Source of the DNA: Paraplanobispora siamensis
GTDB taxonomy: Bacteria > Actinomycetota > Actinomycetes > Streptosporangiales > Streptosporangiaceae
Direction of reading: 5' to 3'
NCBI RefSeq assembly: GCF_016863175.1
Contig: NZ_BOOJ01000018.1
Coordinates: 115,796-179,795 of the forward strand
DNA: 64,000 nucleotides
Part shown: positions 49,402 through 58,753 of the stretch, in pieces
Layout: each line of letters opens with the position of its first letter
Numbering within the stretch: the stretch's first letter is position 1
Notes under the pieces: generated by a model
Database searches by the model: none
Seen by the model: the letters and a program-made list of their open reading frames with translations, nothing else
Told to the model about the DNA's origin: nothing
Position numbers and translations under genes: made by a program

Positions 49402-50372
49402 GGCTCGAAGAGGAACTGGCGGAGGCGATGGAGGCGCACGTCGCGGGGGTGCGCGCCACACCGGCGATGGGCGGGGCGATCCGCCGCCGTCACCGGTCCC
49501 ACCGTCTGCGGTTTCGTACGGCGGGCGTCGCGCTGGCCACCGCCGCCGTCGCCGGGGCGGTCCCGGTCTACCTGTCGCTGAACGCCGGCCCGCCCGCCAC
49601 CGTGTCCGGCCCGGCCGCGCAGTCCGGTCAGGGCACCGCGGTCGCGGTCGTGCCGGACGTGGCGGTCCCGGAGGTCGTCGGCATGCAGACGCAGGAGGCG
49701 CTCGCCGTCCTGGAGGCCGCCGGGTTCAAGGCGCAGATCGAAGGAGACGGGGGAGACGGGGGCCTGGTGGTGCAGCAGACCCCGGCGGCCGGGGAGAAGG
49801 TCGCGCCGGGACACGTCGTCGTGCTGACCTCGGCCCCGCCCAGCCCGACGGCGGACCCGAAGCCCACGGAGGACGCGGGCCGGGGTGGGGAGGACAGGCC
49901 GAGCATCCCGGACGACCTCGGCGACCTGGGCGACGGCCGCAGGTTCGGCGGCGTGGAGTTCACCTACCTGCCCGCGGGCCTGCAGTGGGGAGAGGGGTCG
50001 GTCAAGGACGGCTTCGGCAAGACCAGCTACAGCACCTGGTGGCAGGAGGACGGCCTGGAGCCCGGCATGTACAGCGTCCAGGCCGTCGTCTACCGGGGGC
50101 AGGCGGCGACCGAGCTGGGCAGGCGGATGAAGGGCTACCGCGACCAGGGCGCCAGGCCCGTGGAGATCGGGGGCGAGCGGGTCTACATCGTCCGTGCGGG
50201 CGAGGACGTGGGGCAGATCGAGGAGGAGGGCACCCCCACCGCCGTCTGGACCGAGAGCCCGGGGCTGGCCGTCGAGGTCATGATGAGCCCCGACTACTAC
50301 GCCCGGCTCGGTCAGGAGAAGGCCGGGGCGGAGCTGAAGAGGATCGTCGAAGGGGTCGTCCCCGGCAGGTGA
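49398..50372 (+). CDS. Membrane protein with extracytoplasmic PASTA domain, partner of ECF2
   Basis: The 324-residue protein has a short cytoplasmic part (about 1-40, LEEELAEAMEAHVAGVRATPAMGGAIRRRHRSHR), one helix (about 42-62), then a PASTA domain (about 86-146: VPDVAVPEVVGMQTQEALAVLEAAGF...VVQQTPAAGEKVAPGHVVVLTS). A Pro/Asp linker and a C-terminal domain (about 185-324) follow. PASTA domains bind muropeptides or beta-lactams in Ser/Thr kinases and PBPs. Coupled to an ECF sigma gene by ATGA, it is placed as an anti-sigma factor sensing cell-wall fragments. That role is inferred; no zinc anti-sigma motif is present. Confidence 0.83.
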   Translation: MRLEEELAEAMEAHVAGVRATPAMGGAIRRRHRSHRLRFRTAGVALATAAVAGAVPVYLSLNAGPPATVSGPAAQSGQGTAVAVVPDVAVPEVVGMQTQEALAVLEAAGFKAQIEGDGGDGGLVVQQTPAAGEKVAPGHVVVLTSAPPSPTADPKPTEDAGRGGEDRPSIPDDLGDLGDGRRFGGVEFTYLPAGLQWGEGSVKDGFGKTSYSTWWQEDGLEPGMYSVQAVVYRGQAATELGRRMKGYRDQGARPVEIGGERVYIVRAGEDVGQIEEEGTPTAVWTESPGLAVEVMMSPDYYARLGQEKAGAELKRIVEGVVPGR

Positions 50373-50478
50373 TCGGACCCGTCCGCGGGAAACGGGAAAC
50401 GGTCGCGGTACGGCTTCCGCCGGGCGGGAGCCGTACCGCCGCCGGAGATCGTGCTCACCGGGAATCGTCAAGGAACGA

Positions 50479-50512
50479 GGGAAATTTCCCAACGGGCTTC
50501 CACGTGCACGTG
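50479..50512 (+). promoter_or_regulatory. Two perfect 12-bp palindromes upstream of STAND2
   Basis: GGGAAATTTCCC (50479-50490) and CACGTGCACGTG (50501-50512) are each perfectly symmetric and separated by 10 bp, 51 bp before the STAND2 start. They differ in sequence, suggesting two different regulators. Confidence 0.55.
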
Positions 50513-50563
50513 CGTCCGTGCGACGGTAAGTACACGCACAGTTGGAATGACGCCGGGGCTGTT

Positions 50564-52606
50564 ATGGAAACGGACGTCTTCGTCGGCAGGCAGGCGGAGC
50601 TGGCTGACATCTGCGGCCTGCTCGGCAGGGCCCGCCATGTCACGCTGACCGGTGCCGCCGGAGCGGGCAAGACCCGCCTCGCGATGCGCCTCGCCGAGCC
50701 GCTGGAGCGCGAGTCGCCGGGATACGTCCGCATCGTCGACGTCTCCGAGACGCCGGACGACCTCCTGGCCCTGACCGAGACGGTCGCCGGTGCGATCGGC
50801 GCCCACCAGCGGCCGGGGAGGCCGGTGGAGCGGGTGGTCGCCGAGCTGTCCGCCAACCCCGGGCTGGTCGTCCTGGACGGATGCGACCGCGTCGCCCACA
50901 CCGCGGGCGTTCTGGTGGACCACCTCCTGCGGGAGGTCGAGGGGCTGCACGTCCTGGCCACCAGCAGGCAGCGGCTGGGCTTCCCGCACGAGCACGTCTA
51001 CCCGATCGGCGGGCTGTCCACCGCCGACGCCGTCGACCTGCTCGTCATGCTCGCCGGGGACAGGCTCGCCGGAACCGACCCGGCCGAGATCTGCCGGCGG
51101 CTGGACAACCTCCCGCTGGCGATCGAGCTGGCGGCCGAGACCCCCGACCCCGCCGGGGCCGACCTGTTCGCCGGCCCGTCCGACCCGTTCAGGGACTGTC
51201 CGCGCCCCGGCGGCGGACCGGGGCCGTCCGGCTGCGCGTCCCCTCGGATGTTCCCCCGGCGTTACGCCTCCCTGTGCGGCGCGCTCGGCATGAGCTACGA
51301 GCTGTGCGACCCCGAGGAGCGCCTCGTGTGGGCCCGGATGTCGGTCTTCTCCGAGTGCTTCGACGCCGAGGCCGCGCAGAGCGTCTGCAGCGTCGGCGAC
51401 CTCTCGGCCGGGCAGGTCCTCGACGCTCTGAACGGGCTGACGGACAGGTCCGTCCTGACCCGGGAGGGGGGTCCCCGCGGCGCCCGCTACCGCCTGCTCG
51501 GCGTCGTCCGCGGGTTCGGCGCCGCCCGGCTGGCCGAGCTGGGCGAGACCTGCCAGGGCCGGCGCCGCCACCGCGACTTCTTCTTCGGCCTCGCCGCCCG
51601 CGCGGCGCAGGGCTGGAAGGACGACCAGCTCACCTGGTACCGCCGGCTGGCTCCCGACCTGGCCAACCTGCGCCAGGCCGTCGAATACTGCTACGACCGG
51701 CCCGAAGACCGCCGCCAGGGCCTCGAACTGGTCTCCTTCCTGTGGTTCCTGTGGATCTGCTGCGGCAATCACACCGTCGGATACTCCCTGCTCCAGCGCG
51801 GCCTGGAGCTGGAGCGCGAGCCGGGCACCGAGCGGAACAAGGCGCTGTGGGTCTACGCCTGGATGGCGATCCAGCGCGGCGACGTCGAGGACGCCGAGCG
51901 CGCCCTCGCCGAGTGCGACACCGGGGTCCCCGGCTGGGACTCCACCGCCTACGTCAGCCATTTCCACGCCCACCTGGCCATGGCCAGGGGCGATCTGACC
52001 GAGGCGATGCGGTTCATCAAGGACGCCCGGATGCGCCACCGCTCGGCCGGCGACGTCTTCCCGGGCTTCCTGCCCACCTACGTCGTCGTGGCCACCGCGC
52101 TGATGCTCGCCGACCGGCACGAGGAGGCGGTCTCGGTCCTGCACGAGGGGCGCGACCTGTGCGCCTCCTGCGGCGACTACTGGACCCTGGCCCGCCTCGA
52201 CCTGCTCCTGGCCCAGGCCGAGCACCTGCTCGGCAACACGCCGGCGGCCGCCGCGGCCGCCCGGGAGTCCATGCGCGGGGCCCGGCTGTTCGGCGACGAC
52301 GTGTGCCTCATCGAGGGGATCGAGACCTTCGGGGTGATCGCGGAGGGCGACGGGAACGACGCCCTGGCGATCAGGCTGCTCGGCGCCGCCGCCGTGGCCC
52401 GCGGAGGGGCCGGCCTGCCGCCGTGCCGCGCGCCGATCCTCGCCGGCCTGCTGGAGGGCTCGGAGGAGAGACTGCGCGGCCGTACGGACGAGAAGGAGTA
52501 CGACCGCCTCCTCGAACCGGGGCAGACGAACGGCCTGGGGGACGCCGTGGAGCACGCGCTGCAGGGCGTGGCCGAGTCGGAGCCCGAGGACGAGTACGAC
52601 GACTGA
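50564..52606 (+). CDS. STAND ATPase with TPR-like repeats, no DNA-binding domain (STAND2)
   Basis: The 680-residue protein has the same length and layout as STAND1: ATPase (about 4-230) with FVGRQAEL, P-loop GAAGAGKT at 30-37, Walker B LVVLDGCDR, HVLATSRQRLG and NLPLAIELAAE. The winged-helix-like LGMSYELCDPEERLVWARMSVFSECFDAEAA and TPR-like repeats (about 370-650) follow. A Pro/Gly-rich insertion (about 205-230) interrupts the region between ATPase and winged helix. No HTH or BTAD is present. It is the mirror partner of STAND1 across the island, downstream of ECF2 and the PASTA gene. The acidic tail EPEDEYDD is unusual. ATG 50564 gives the complete VGR motif. Confidence 0.87.
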   Translation: METDVFVGRQAELADICGLLGRARHVTLTGAAGAGKTRLAMRLAEPLERESPGYVRIVDVSETPDDLLALTETVAGAIGAHQRPGRPVERVVAELSANPGLVVLDGCDRVAHTAGVLVDHLLREVEGLHVLATSRQRLGFPHEHVYPIGGLSTADAVDLLVMLAGDRLAGTDPAEICRRLDNLPLAIELAAETPDPAGADLFAGPSDPFRDCPRPGGGPGPSGCASPRMFPRRYASLCGALGMSYELCDPEERLVWARMSVFSECFDAEAAQSVCSVGDLSAGQVLDALNGLTDRSVLTREGGPRGARYRLLGVVRGFGAARLAELGETCQGRRRHRDFFFGLAARAAQGWKDDQLTWYRRLAPDLANLRQAVEYCYDRPEDRRQGLELVSFLWFLWICCGNHTVGYSLLQRGLELEREPGTERNKALWVYAWMAIQRGDVEDAERALAECDTGVPGWDSTAYVSHFHAHLAMARGDLTEAMRFIKDARMRHRSAGDVFPGFLPTYVVVATALMLADRHEEAVSVLHEGRDLCASCGDYWTLARLDLLLAQAEHLLGNTPAAAAAARESMRGARLFGDDVCLIEGIETFGVIAEGDGNDALAIRLLGAAAVARGGAGLPPCRAPILAGLLEGSEERLRGRTDEKEYDRLLEPGQTNGLGDAVEHALQGVAESEPEDEYDD

Positions 52607-52615
52607 CGGGACCGA

Positions 52616-52657
52616 CAGGACGGCCGGGCTTGAGGGCAGGACGGCCGGGCTTGAGGG
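52616..52657. repeat. Contiguous 21-bp duplication
   Basis: The unit CAGGACGGCCGGGCTTGAG plus GG occurs twice back to back (52616-52636, 52637-52657) just after the STAND2 stop. Confidence 0.85.
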
Positions 52658-52745
52658 GATTCGAGGGGACGGCCGGCGGTCCGTCCGGGACCGTCCGCGT
52701 GCGCGGAGACGGCCCCGGACCGGGGGACGGCGGCCGGTCGCCGGG

Positions 52746-53951
52746 TCAGCGGGCGTCGGCCAGGAACTTGGCGACCCGGCTGACACCCTCGGCCAGGTCG
52801 TCGTCGCCGAGGGCGTAGGACAGGCGGAAGTATCCCGGCGTGCCGAACGCCTCGCCAGGGACGAGCGCGACCTCGGCCTCCTCAAGGATGATCTCGGCCA
52901 GCTCGGCGGAGGTCTGCGGGCGCCGGCCGCCGAACTCCTTGCCCAGCAGCTGCTTGACCGAGGGGTAGGCGTAGAACGCGCCCTTCGGCTCGGGGCAGAC
53001 CACGCCCGGGATCTCGTTGAGCATGCGGACCATGGTCTGGCGGCGGCGGTCGAAGGCCTCGCGCATGCGCTCCACGGCCGACAGGTCGCCGGTGACGGCG
53101 GCCAGGGCGGCGGCCTGCGCGACGTTGGAGACGTTGGAGGTGGCGTGCGACTGGAGGTTGGTCGCGGCCTTGACCACGTCCTTGGGGCCGATCAGCCAGC
53201 CCACCCGCCAGCCGGTCATCGCGTAGGTCTTGGCGACGCCGTTCAGCACGACGACCTTGTCGCCCAGCTCGGGCACGACGGTGGCGATGCTCGCGAAGCT
53301 GGCGTCGCCGTAGGTGAGGTGCTCGTAGATCTCGTCGGTGACGACCCACAGGTCGTGCTCGGCGGCCCAGCGGCCGATCGCCTCCACCTGCTCCGGCGTG
53401 TAGACCGCGCCGGTCGGGTTGGACGGGGAGACGAACAGCAGGACCTTGGTGCGCTCGGTGCGGGCGGCCTCCAGCTGCTCGACGCTCGCGAGGTAGCCGG
53501 TGGTCTCGTCGGTCACGACGTCGACCTGGACGCCGCCGGCCAGCTTGATCGCCTCGGGGTAGGTCGTCCAGTACGGCGCGACCACCAGGACCTCGTCGCC
53601 CGGGTCCAGCAGCGTGGCGAAGGCCTCGTAGACGGCCTGCTTGCCGCCGTTGGTGACCAGCACCTGCGCCGCGTCGACCTGATAGCCGGAGTCGCGCAGG
53701 GTCTTGTCGGCGATGGCCTGCTTGAGCTCGGGGAGACCGCCGGCCGGGGTGTACTTGTGGAACCTCGGGGTCCGGCAGGCCTCGACGGCGGCCTCGACGA
53801 TGTAGTCGGGAGTCGGGAAGTCCGGCTCGCCGGCGCCGAAGCCGATGACCGGGCGGCCCGCCGCCTTCATCGCCTTGGCCTTGGCGTCCACGGCGAGAGT
53901 GGCGGACTCGGAGATCGCGGAGATGCGCGCGGAGATGCGAGGACGGGTCAT
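52746..53951 (-). CDS. aspC: Aspartate/aromatic aminotransferase, class I
   Basis: The 401-residue PLP aminotransferase of the I-gamma type common in actinobacteria has [85 protein letters not shown] with the PLP lysine, and [15 protein letters not shown]. It interconverts aspartate/oxaloacetate with glutamate/2-oxoglutarate. ATG 53951 follows TAACCA by 7 nt, possibly leaderless. Upstream on the opposite strand is the tRNA-Trp/secE block, the usual neighbourhood of aspC in actinobacteria. Confidence 0.94.
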   Translation of the reverse strand: MTRPRISARISAISESATLAVDAKAKAMKAAGRPVIGFGAGEPDFPTPDYIVEAAVEACRTPRFHKYTPAGGLPELKQAIADKTLRDSGYQVDAAQVLVTNGGKQAVYEAFATLLDPGDEVLVVAPYWTTYPEAIKLAGGVQVDVVTDETTGYLASVEQLEAARTERTKVLLFVSPSNPTGAVYTPEQVEAIGRWAAEHDLWVVTDEIYEHLTYGDASFASIATVVPELGDKVVVLNGVAKTYAMTGWRVGWLIGPKDVVKAATNLQSHATSNVSNVAQAAALAAVTGDLSAVERMREAFDRRRQTMVRMLNEIPGVVCPEPKGAFYAYPSVKQLLGKEFGGRRPQTSAELAEIILEEAEVALVPGEAFGTPGYFRLSYALGDDDLAEGVSRVAKFLADAR

Positions 53952-54194
53952 ACGTCCATGGTTACAGACCCGCCGTCGTGTTCCGGTGGGTATCCAACAT
54001 CCGGACGGTCGGCGGGGCCGCGGCGGCGAGGGCTTGGAAAGTTCATGACCTGCGGGATCGTTTTCCAGTTCGACGTGGCGGCCATTCCCACGTAGACTCC
54101 GGCGTGGCCTCGCCGCCGAGTGCGTGATCGGCGGGCGGGGCTGGTGAGCCAGGGACAAACTTCGGGTCAACCGGGGTATGGTGGTTCATGTCTT

Positions 54195-54267
54195 AGGGCA
54201 CTAGCGCAATTGGTAGCGCACCGGTCTCCAAAACCGGCGGTTGGGGGTTCGAGTCCCTCGTGCCCTG
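54195..54267 (+). tRNA. trpT: tRNA-Trp (CCA)
   Basis: A 73-nt cloverleaf: acceptor AGGGCAC/GTGCCCT, D-arm GCGCAATTGGTAGCGC, anticodon stem CCGGT/ACCGG with loop CTCCAAA (anticodon CCA, 54228-54230), T-arm GGGGGTTCGAGTCCCTC. CCA is not encoded. Its place just upstream of secE is conserved in actinobacteria. Confidence 0.95.
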
Positions 54268-54342
54268 CGAGGAGCGGTCCGCGCATCAGGGCGTCTAGCG
54301 CGCCGCGGATATGCGTTGGATACGACGGATCAGGTGAGGACT

Positions 54343-54591
54343 GTGGCGATCGACACGCGCGGCGAAACCGCAGACAAGCCGAGCGGTGAGAAGAAGTCCA
54401 AGCGCACTTCTCCCGCCCTCTTCTACCGGCAGGTTGTCGCTGAGCTGCGTAAGGTCATCTGGCCGACGCGCAAGGAACTCATTTCTTACACGATCATCGT
54501 CCTGGTCTTCGTTTTGATCCTGGTCGGGATCGTGTCCGGGCTCGATGCGCTGTTCACCGAGGGTGTGCTGAGGATCTTCGGCGGATCCTGA
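54343..54591 (+). CDS. secE: Preprotein translocase subunit SecE
   Basis: The 82-residue protein has a basic cytoplasmic N-terminus, the amphipathic segment [25 protein letters not shown] that defines SecE, and one membrane helix ([22 protein letters not shown]). It stabilises SecY in the translocon. GTG 54343 was chosen with GAGG 5 nt upstream; an in-frame GTG 9 nt earlier is possible. It is followed by nusG in the canonical order. Confidence 0.95.
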   Translation: MAIDTRGETADKPSGEKKSKRTSPALFYRQVVAELRKVIWPTRKELISYTIIVLVFVLILVGIVSGLDALFTEGVLRIFGGS

Positions 54592-54676
54592 GACGGCGGA
54601 CGGCGGGCTCTCCCGCCGTGAGCTCATTCCCTCCGCAAGTCCAGTCAGCCCACCGAGGAAAAGAGAAAGAGCCACC

Positions 54677-55489
54677 GTGTCCGAGTCTTCACAGCCGGCC
54701 GGCGAGTCCCGCGAAGAGTGGGAGGGCGGGCCGGAAGAGGCCATCGACGCCGCGGAGGATTCGTTCGACGAGTCCGGTGAGACGGACGTCGAGACCGACG
54801 TCGACGCCGAGGACGATGTCGAGGCGGACGTCGACGACGAGACTGAGGCCGAGCAGGTTCCGGCCGCCGCCGTCGACGAGGACGGTGACGTCCTTCCCGA
54901 CGTCGACCCGGTCGAGGAGTTCAAGCGCCAGCTGCGCGGCCTGTACGGCGAGTGGTACGTCATCCACTCCTACGCCGGCTACGAGAACCGCGTGAAGGCC
55001 AACATCGAGACCCGCACGCAGTCCCTCAACATGGAGGACTACATCTTCCAGGTCGAGGTGCCCACCCACCACGTGACCGAGGTGAAGAGCGGCAAGCGCC
55101 AGCTCGTCAAGGAGCGCGTGCTGCCGGGTTACGTGCTGGTCCGCATGGAGCTCACCGACGAGTCCTGGTCCGCGGTGCGCAACACCCCCGGTGTGACCGG
55201 CTTCGTGGGCCTGTCGAACAAGCCGAGCCCGCTGAGCGTGGACGAGGTCGCCAAGCTGCTGGCCCCCGAGCCCAGCGAGGAGACCAAGAAGACCACCGCC
55301 AAGACCACCGCGGCGACCGTCGACTTCGAGGTCGGCGAGTCCGTCACGGTCATGGACGGCCCCTTCGCCACCCTGCCCGCGACGGTCAGCGAGATCAGCG
55401 TAGAGTCGCAGAAGCTCAAGGTGCTCGTGTCGATCTTCGGTCGTGAGACCCCGGTCGAGCTGTCGTTCAACCAGGTCTCGAAGATCTGA
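54677..55489 (+). CDS. nusG: Transcription termination/antitermination factor NusG
   Basis: The 270-residue protein has a long acidic N-terminal extension (about 1-88) typical of actinobacteria. The NGN domain (about 93-200: [47 protein letters not shown]) and KOW domain (about 215-268: [41 protein letters not shown]) follow. It binds RNA polymerase and couples to Rho or ribosome. GTG start with GAGGAAAAGAGAAAG upstream. It is cotranscribed with secE. Confidence 0.96.
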   Translation: MSESSQPAGESREEWEGGPEEAIDAAEDSFDESGETDVETDVDAEDDVEADVDDETEAEQVPAAAVDEDGDVLPDVDPVEEFKRQLRGLYGEWYVIHSYAGYENRVKANIETRTQSLNMEDYIFQVEVPTHHVTEVKSGKRQLVKERVLPGYVLVRMELTDESWSAVRNTPGVTGFVGLSNKPSPLSVDEVAKLLAPEPSEETKKTTAKTTAATVDFEVGESVTVMDGPFATLPATVSEISVESQKLKVLVSIFGRETPVELSFNQVSKI

Positions 55490-55516
55490 CCCGTCACATA
55501 AACTAAGACGTTCGGT

Positions 55517-55540
55517 GGCCGTGTTTCGCGAAACACGGCC
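55517..55540 (+). promoter_or_regulatory. Perfect hairpin between nusG and rplK
   Basis: GGCCGTGTTTCG and CGAAACACGGCC form a 24-bp perfect palindrome 27 bp after nusG, followed by TTCC. It may be a terminator or part of the rplK leader; the short U tract makes partial read-through likely. Confidence 0.55.
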
Positions 55541-55605
55541 TTCCGACATGTTCCCCGTCTCTGCGGGGGACCGCATCAATCCGATGAGGACCCGGAGAAA
55601 ATCTC

Positions 55606-56037
55606 ATGCCTCCTAAGAAGAAGATCGCGGCACTGGTCAAGGTCCAGCTTCCCGCTGGCCAGGCCACTCCCGCCCCGCCGGTCGGTACCGCCCTCGGTCC
55701 GCACGGCGTCAACATCATGGACTTCGTGAAGCAGTACAACGCTGCCACCGAGGCCCAGCGCGGCAACATCATCCCCGTTGAGATCACCATCTTCGAGGAC
55801 CGCACCTTCACCTTCATCACGAAGACGCCCCCGGCGCCTGAGCTGATCAAGAAGGCCGCCGGTGTGGCGAAGGGCTCGGCCGTCCCGCAGAAGGACAAGG
55901 TCGGCAAGCTCACCCGTGAGCAGCTGCGCCAGATCGCCGAGACTAAGATGCAGGACCTCAACGCCAACGACATCGAGGCGGCCGAGAAGATCATCGCCGG
56001 CACCGCCCGGTCGATGGGCATCACCATCGCCGACTAG
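55606..56037 (+). CDS. rplK: 50S ribosomal protein L11
   Basis: Full-length 143-residue L11: [42 protein letters not shown], the thiostrepton-site region [14 protein letters not shown] and [21 protein letters not shown]. It forms the GTPase-associated centre with 23S rRNA and L10. ATG with GGAG upstream. It is the first gene of the L11-L1 operon. Confidence 0.97.
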   Translation: MPPKKKIAALVKVQLPAGQATPAPPVGTALGPHGVNIMDFVKQYNAATEAQRGNIIPVEITIFEDRTFTFITKTPPAPELIKKAAGVAKGSAVPQKDKVGKLTREQLRQIAETKMQDLNANDIEAAEKIIAGTARSMGITIAD

Positions 56038-56129
56038 CCGTTCCCGGCACTCGGCACCACAGACCTCGAACCGAGTGGGAGGGCCAGGCGCTGGCCCGCA
56101 CCACGGACACTCAGATCAGGAGTGAGCAA

Positions 56130-56843
56130 GTGAAGCGCAGCAAGTCACACCGCGACGCCACGGCCAAGGTGAACCGCGAGAACCTGTACAGCCCGGCCCA
56201 GGCGGCCAAGCTGGCCAAGGAGACGAGCGTCACCAAGTTCGACGCGACCGTCGAGGTCGCTCTGCGGCTGGGCGTCGACCCCCGCAAGGCGGACCAGATG
56301 GTCCGTGGCACCGTCAACCTCCCGCACGGCACCGGTAAGACCGCCCGGGTCCTGGTCTTCGCGACCGGCGACCGTGCCGAGGAGGCCCGCGCCGCGGGCG
56401 CCGACATCGTCGGTGCCGACGAGCTGATCGAGGAGGTGGCCAAGGGCCGCCTCGACTTCGACGCCGTCGTGGCCACCCCGGACCTCATGGGCAAGGTCGG
56501 CCGCCTGGGCCGCGTGCTCGGTCCGCGTGGTCTGATGCCGAACCCCAAGACCGGCACCGTGACCCCGGCCGTCGGCAAGGCCGTCACCGACATCAAGGGC
56601 GGAAAGATCGAGTTCCGTGTCGACCGGCACGCGAACCTGCACTTCATCATCGGCAAGGTGTCCTTCGGCGAGCGTCAGCTCATCGAGAACTACGCCGCCG
56701 CCCTCGACGAGGTCCTGCGTCTGAAGCCGTCCGCGGCCAAGGGCCGTTACCTCAAGAAGATCACCTTCTCCACGTCCATGGGCCCCGGCATCCCGGTCGA
56801 CCCGAACGTGACCCGTGGGATGACCGCGGAGCTCGACGCCTGA
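56130..56843 (+). CDS. rplA: 50S ribosomal protein L1
   Basis: Full-length 237-residue L1: [65 protein letters not shown], and [24 protein letters not shown]. It forms the L1 stalk and commonly represses its own operon by binding the mRNA leader. GTG start after AGGAG. It ends just before a textbook terminator. Confidence 0.97.
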   Translation: MKRSKSHRDATAKVNRENLYSPAQAAKLAKETSVTKFDATVEVALRLGVDPRKADQMVRGTVNLPHGTGKTARVLVFATGDRAEEARAAGADIVGADELIEEVAKGRLDFDAVVATPDLMGKVGRLGRVLGPRGLMPNPKTGTVTPAVGKAVTDIKGGKIEFRVDRHANLHFIIGKVSFGERQLIENYAAALDEVLRLKPSAAKGRYLKKITFSTSMGPGIPVDPNVTRGMTAELDA

Positions 56844-56864
56844 TCCTCTGGCGTCAACCGCGGA

Positions 56865-56903
56865 GGCCTCGACCGAATGGCCATTCGGTCGAGGCCTTTT
56901 TCG
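56865..56903 (+). terminator. Terminator after rplA
   Basis: The halves GGCCTCGACCGAATGG and CCATTCGGTCGAGGCC (56865-56896) pair perfectly and are followed by TTTTTCG. It is the strongest intrinsic terminator in the window. Confidence 0.93.
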
Positions 56904-56987
56904 TTCTCTCGGACGACGCGCGGTTTTCCGGGGGCACATAGTCTCAAGAAGACAGGTCATCGGGGGATACGAAGGGGTGAGGACAGA

Positions 56988-57827
56988 ATGCGCCGATTGG
57001 CTCCCGCAGTGGCACTGGGAGCGGCCGCACTGGTCGCGGTGGCGGGATGCGGCGCGCAGAGCGCCGGTTCCCTGGGAAACGTGAAGCTGGCGGCGGCCGA
57101 GGCCGTCCAGGAGAGCGCGCAGCAGGCTGAGGAGGTCACCTCCTACTCCGCGGATCTGGTGCTGGACGCCACCGACGGTCAGCAGGGCGCCGGCAAGGTC
57201 CAGGGCAGCATGGTCTACCAGAGCAAGCCCGAGCTGGCGACCGACATCACGCTGGACGTGATCTCCTTCGACGGACGCAACGTGCCCGGCGGGGCGCGGG
57301 CCATCCTGCTCGGTGACACCGTCTACGTGAAGTCCGAGCTGCTCGCCAAGTTCACCGGCACCGGCAAGCCGTGGGTCAAGGTGTCCGCCTCCGACCTGGG
57401 CGCCAACGACCAGGCCCAGATCAAGGACTTCATGGCCCAGGCCCAGCAGTTCGACCTGGCCGGCACGGTCAAGCTGCTGACCGCCTCCAAGGACGTCAAG
57501 GCGGTCGGCACCGAGACGGTCGACGGGGTGGAGACCACCCACTACAGCGGCACCTTCCCGGTGGACGAGGCGGTCCAGCTGCTCGACCCCGCCGAGCGCG
57601 AGCACGTCCAGGAGCAGCTGTCGAAGGCCAAGGACGTGAAGTTCGACCTGTGGGCCGACGCCCAGAGCCTGCCCCGCAAGGTCACGCTGAGCGGGTCCGA
57701 GCAGGGCGCCACGTTCAACATGGCCGCGCAGTTCCGTGACTTCAACGAGCCGGTGACCATCACGGCCCCGCCCGCCGACCAGGTGGGCGACCTGCCGGAG
57801 AACCCCGGCCAGACCGGCGGGAACTGA
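56988..57827 (+). CDS. LppX/LprAFG-like lipoprotein
   Basis: The 279-residue lipoprotein has a signal peptide with lipobox AVAGCG (Cys at about 21) and a single beta-rich domain: EVTSYSADLVLDATDGQ, GSMVYQSKPELATDITLDVISFDG, AILLGDTVYVKSELLAKF, KPWVKVSASDLG and ETVDGVETTHYSGTFPVDEAVQLL. This is the LolA-like fold of mycobacterial LppX/LprG, which carry lipids between membrane and envelope. ATG with GGGGTGAGGA upstream. It lies in its own unit between the rplKA terminator and the rplJ promoter. Nearby Mce-type genes make a lipid-transport role plausible. Confidence 0.83.
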   Translation: MRRLAPAVALGAAALVAVAGCGAQSAGSLGNVKLAAAEAVQESAQQAEEVTSYSADLVLDATDGQQGAGKVQGSMVYQSKPELATDITLDVISFDGRNVPGGARAILLGDTVYVKSELLAKFTGTGKPWVKVSASDLGANDQAQIKDFMAQAQQFDLAGTVKLLTASKDVKAVGTETVDGVETTHYSGTFPVDEAVQLLDPAEREHVQEQLSKAKDVKFDLWADAQSLPRKVTLSGSEQGATFNMAAQFRDFNEPVTITAPPADQVGDLPENPGQTGGN

Positions 57828-57873
57828 CCCCGCCCGTACGGCTCGCGCCCCGGGACCACCCGGAGGGGCGGGC

Positions 57874-57912
57874 CGTACGGCCCCGCGGGCACCTCGTCCG
57901 CGGGGCCGTACG
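57874..57912 (+). terminator. Terminator after the LppX-like lipoprotein gene
   Basis: CGTACGGCCCCGCGG (57874-57888) and CCGCGGGGCCGTACG (57898-57912) form a perfect 15-bp stem with a 9-nt loop. The rplJ promoter begins 6 bp later. Confidence 0.75.
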
Positions 57913-57917
57913 CCGAT

Positions 57918-57946
57918 TTGGCTTGTGTCCGGACAGCGCGTAAGCT
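57918..57946 (+). promoter_or_regulatory. rplJ-rplL promoter
   Basis: TTGGCT (57918-57923) and TAAGCT (57941-57946) are 17 bp apart. Transcription would start near 57953, giving a leader of about 190 nt that carries the L10 control structure. Confidence 0.7.
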
Positions 57947-57949
57947 GTC

Positions 57950-58130
57950 AACGCCGAAGACCGCCGGTCGTCACCTGGCCTCATGGCCCGGTGACCGAAG
58001 GATCCACATCCCGTGGACGGCCAGCGCAGGTGTGATGTGAGCTTCCATCGGGACGTGTCGTCCTCGTTGTGAGCCCCGTGCGCCTGCGCCGGGGCTCGTT
58101 CTCGTTTATGGGCCTTTGCCGGCGGCACAT
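57950..58130 (+). ncRNA. L10 leader (autoregulatory mRNA structure) with attenuator-like hairpin
   Basis: Directly upstream of rplJ the leader contains the conserved actinobacterial elements CGAAGACCGCCGGTC and GTGACCGAAGGATCC, then the CGCAGGTGTGATGTGAGC stretch. A GAGCCCCG (58071-58078) / CGGGGCTC (58090-58097) hairpin follows, with GTTCTCGTTT after it. In bacteria the L10(L12)4 complex binds this leader and represses rplJL. Boundaries are approximate and the structure is inferred by eye. Confidence 0.65.
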
Positions 58131-58144
58131 CTGGAAGGAGGCCC

Positions 58145-58669
58145 ATGGCGAAGGCGGAAAAGGCGACGGCCGTAGCCGAGCTCCGGAGCAGTTTCGAAAG
58201 CTCTGGCGCTGCCGTTCTGACCGAGTACCGCGGTCTCACCGTCGCTCAGCTCAAGCAGCTGCGCGTTTCCCTCGGTGAGAATGCGAAGTTCGCCGTGGTG
58301 AAGAACACGCTGACCAAGATCGCGGCCAACGAGGCCGGGATCACCCAGCTCGACGACCTGCTCGCGGGTCCGTCGGCGATCGCGTTCGTCAACGGCGACG
58401 TGGTCGAGGCTGCCAAGAGTCTGCGTGACTTCGCCAAGGCCAATCCCCTCCTGATCATCAAGGGCGGCGTCGTCGACGGTAAGGCGATGACCCCGACCGA
58501 GATCAGCAAGCTTGCCGACCTGGAGTCGCGTGAGGTCCTCCTCGCGAAGCTGGCGGGTGCCATGAAGGCGAAGCAGGGCCACGCGGCCGCCGTCTTCAAC
58601 GCGCTTCCCACCAACATGGCTCAGCTGGCCGAGGCTCTGCGCGCCAAGCGCGCCGAGGCGGGCGAGTAG
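58145..58669 (+). CDS. rplJ: 50S ribosomal protein L10
   Basis: The 174-residue L10: [67 protein letters not shown] and the C-terminal helix that holds L7/L12 dimers. ATG with GGAGG 6 nt upstream. It is cotranscribed with rplL and self-regulated through the leader RNA. Confidence 0.97.
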   Translation: MAKAEKATAVAELRSSFESSGAAVLTEYRGLTVAQLKQLRVSLGENAKFAVVKNTLTKIAANEAGITQLDDLLAGPSAIAFVNGDVVEAAKSLRDFAKANPLLIIKGGVVDGKAMTPTEISKLADLESREVLLAKLAGAMKAKQGHAAAVFNALPTNMAQLAEALRAKRAEAGE

Positions 58670-58753
58670 TAGGTCCGCGCGAGCGGTCAGGGGATTAGCG
58701 CATGCGTACCGCGGTCCCAATTCTTCATTAGTTAGATCCATACGGAGGAAATC

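Noticed and set aside
50985..52818. Long alternative frame across STAND2
   Set aside because: Arg/Pro/Gly-rich shadow; the P-loop, Walker B and TPR-like pattern are in the annotated frame.
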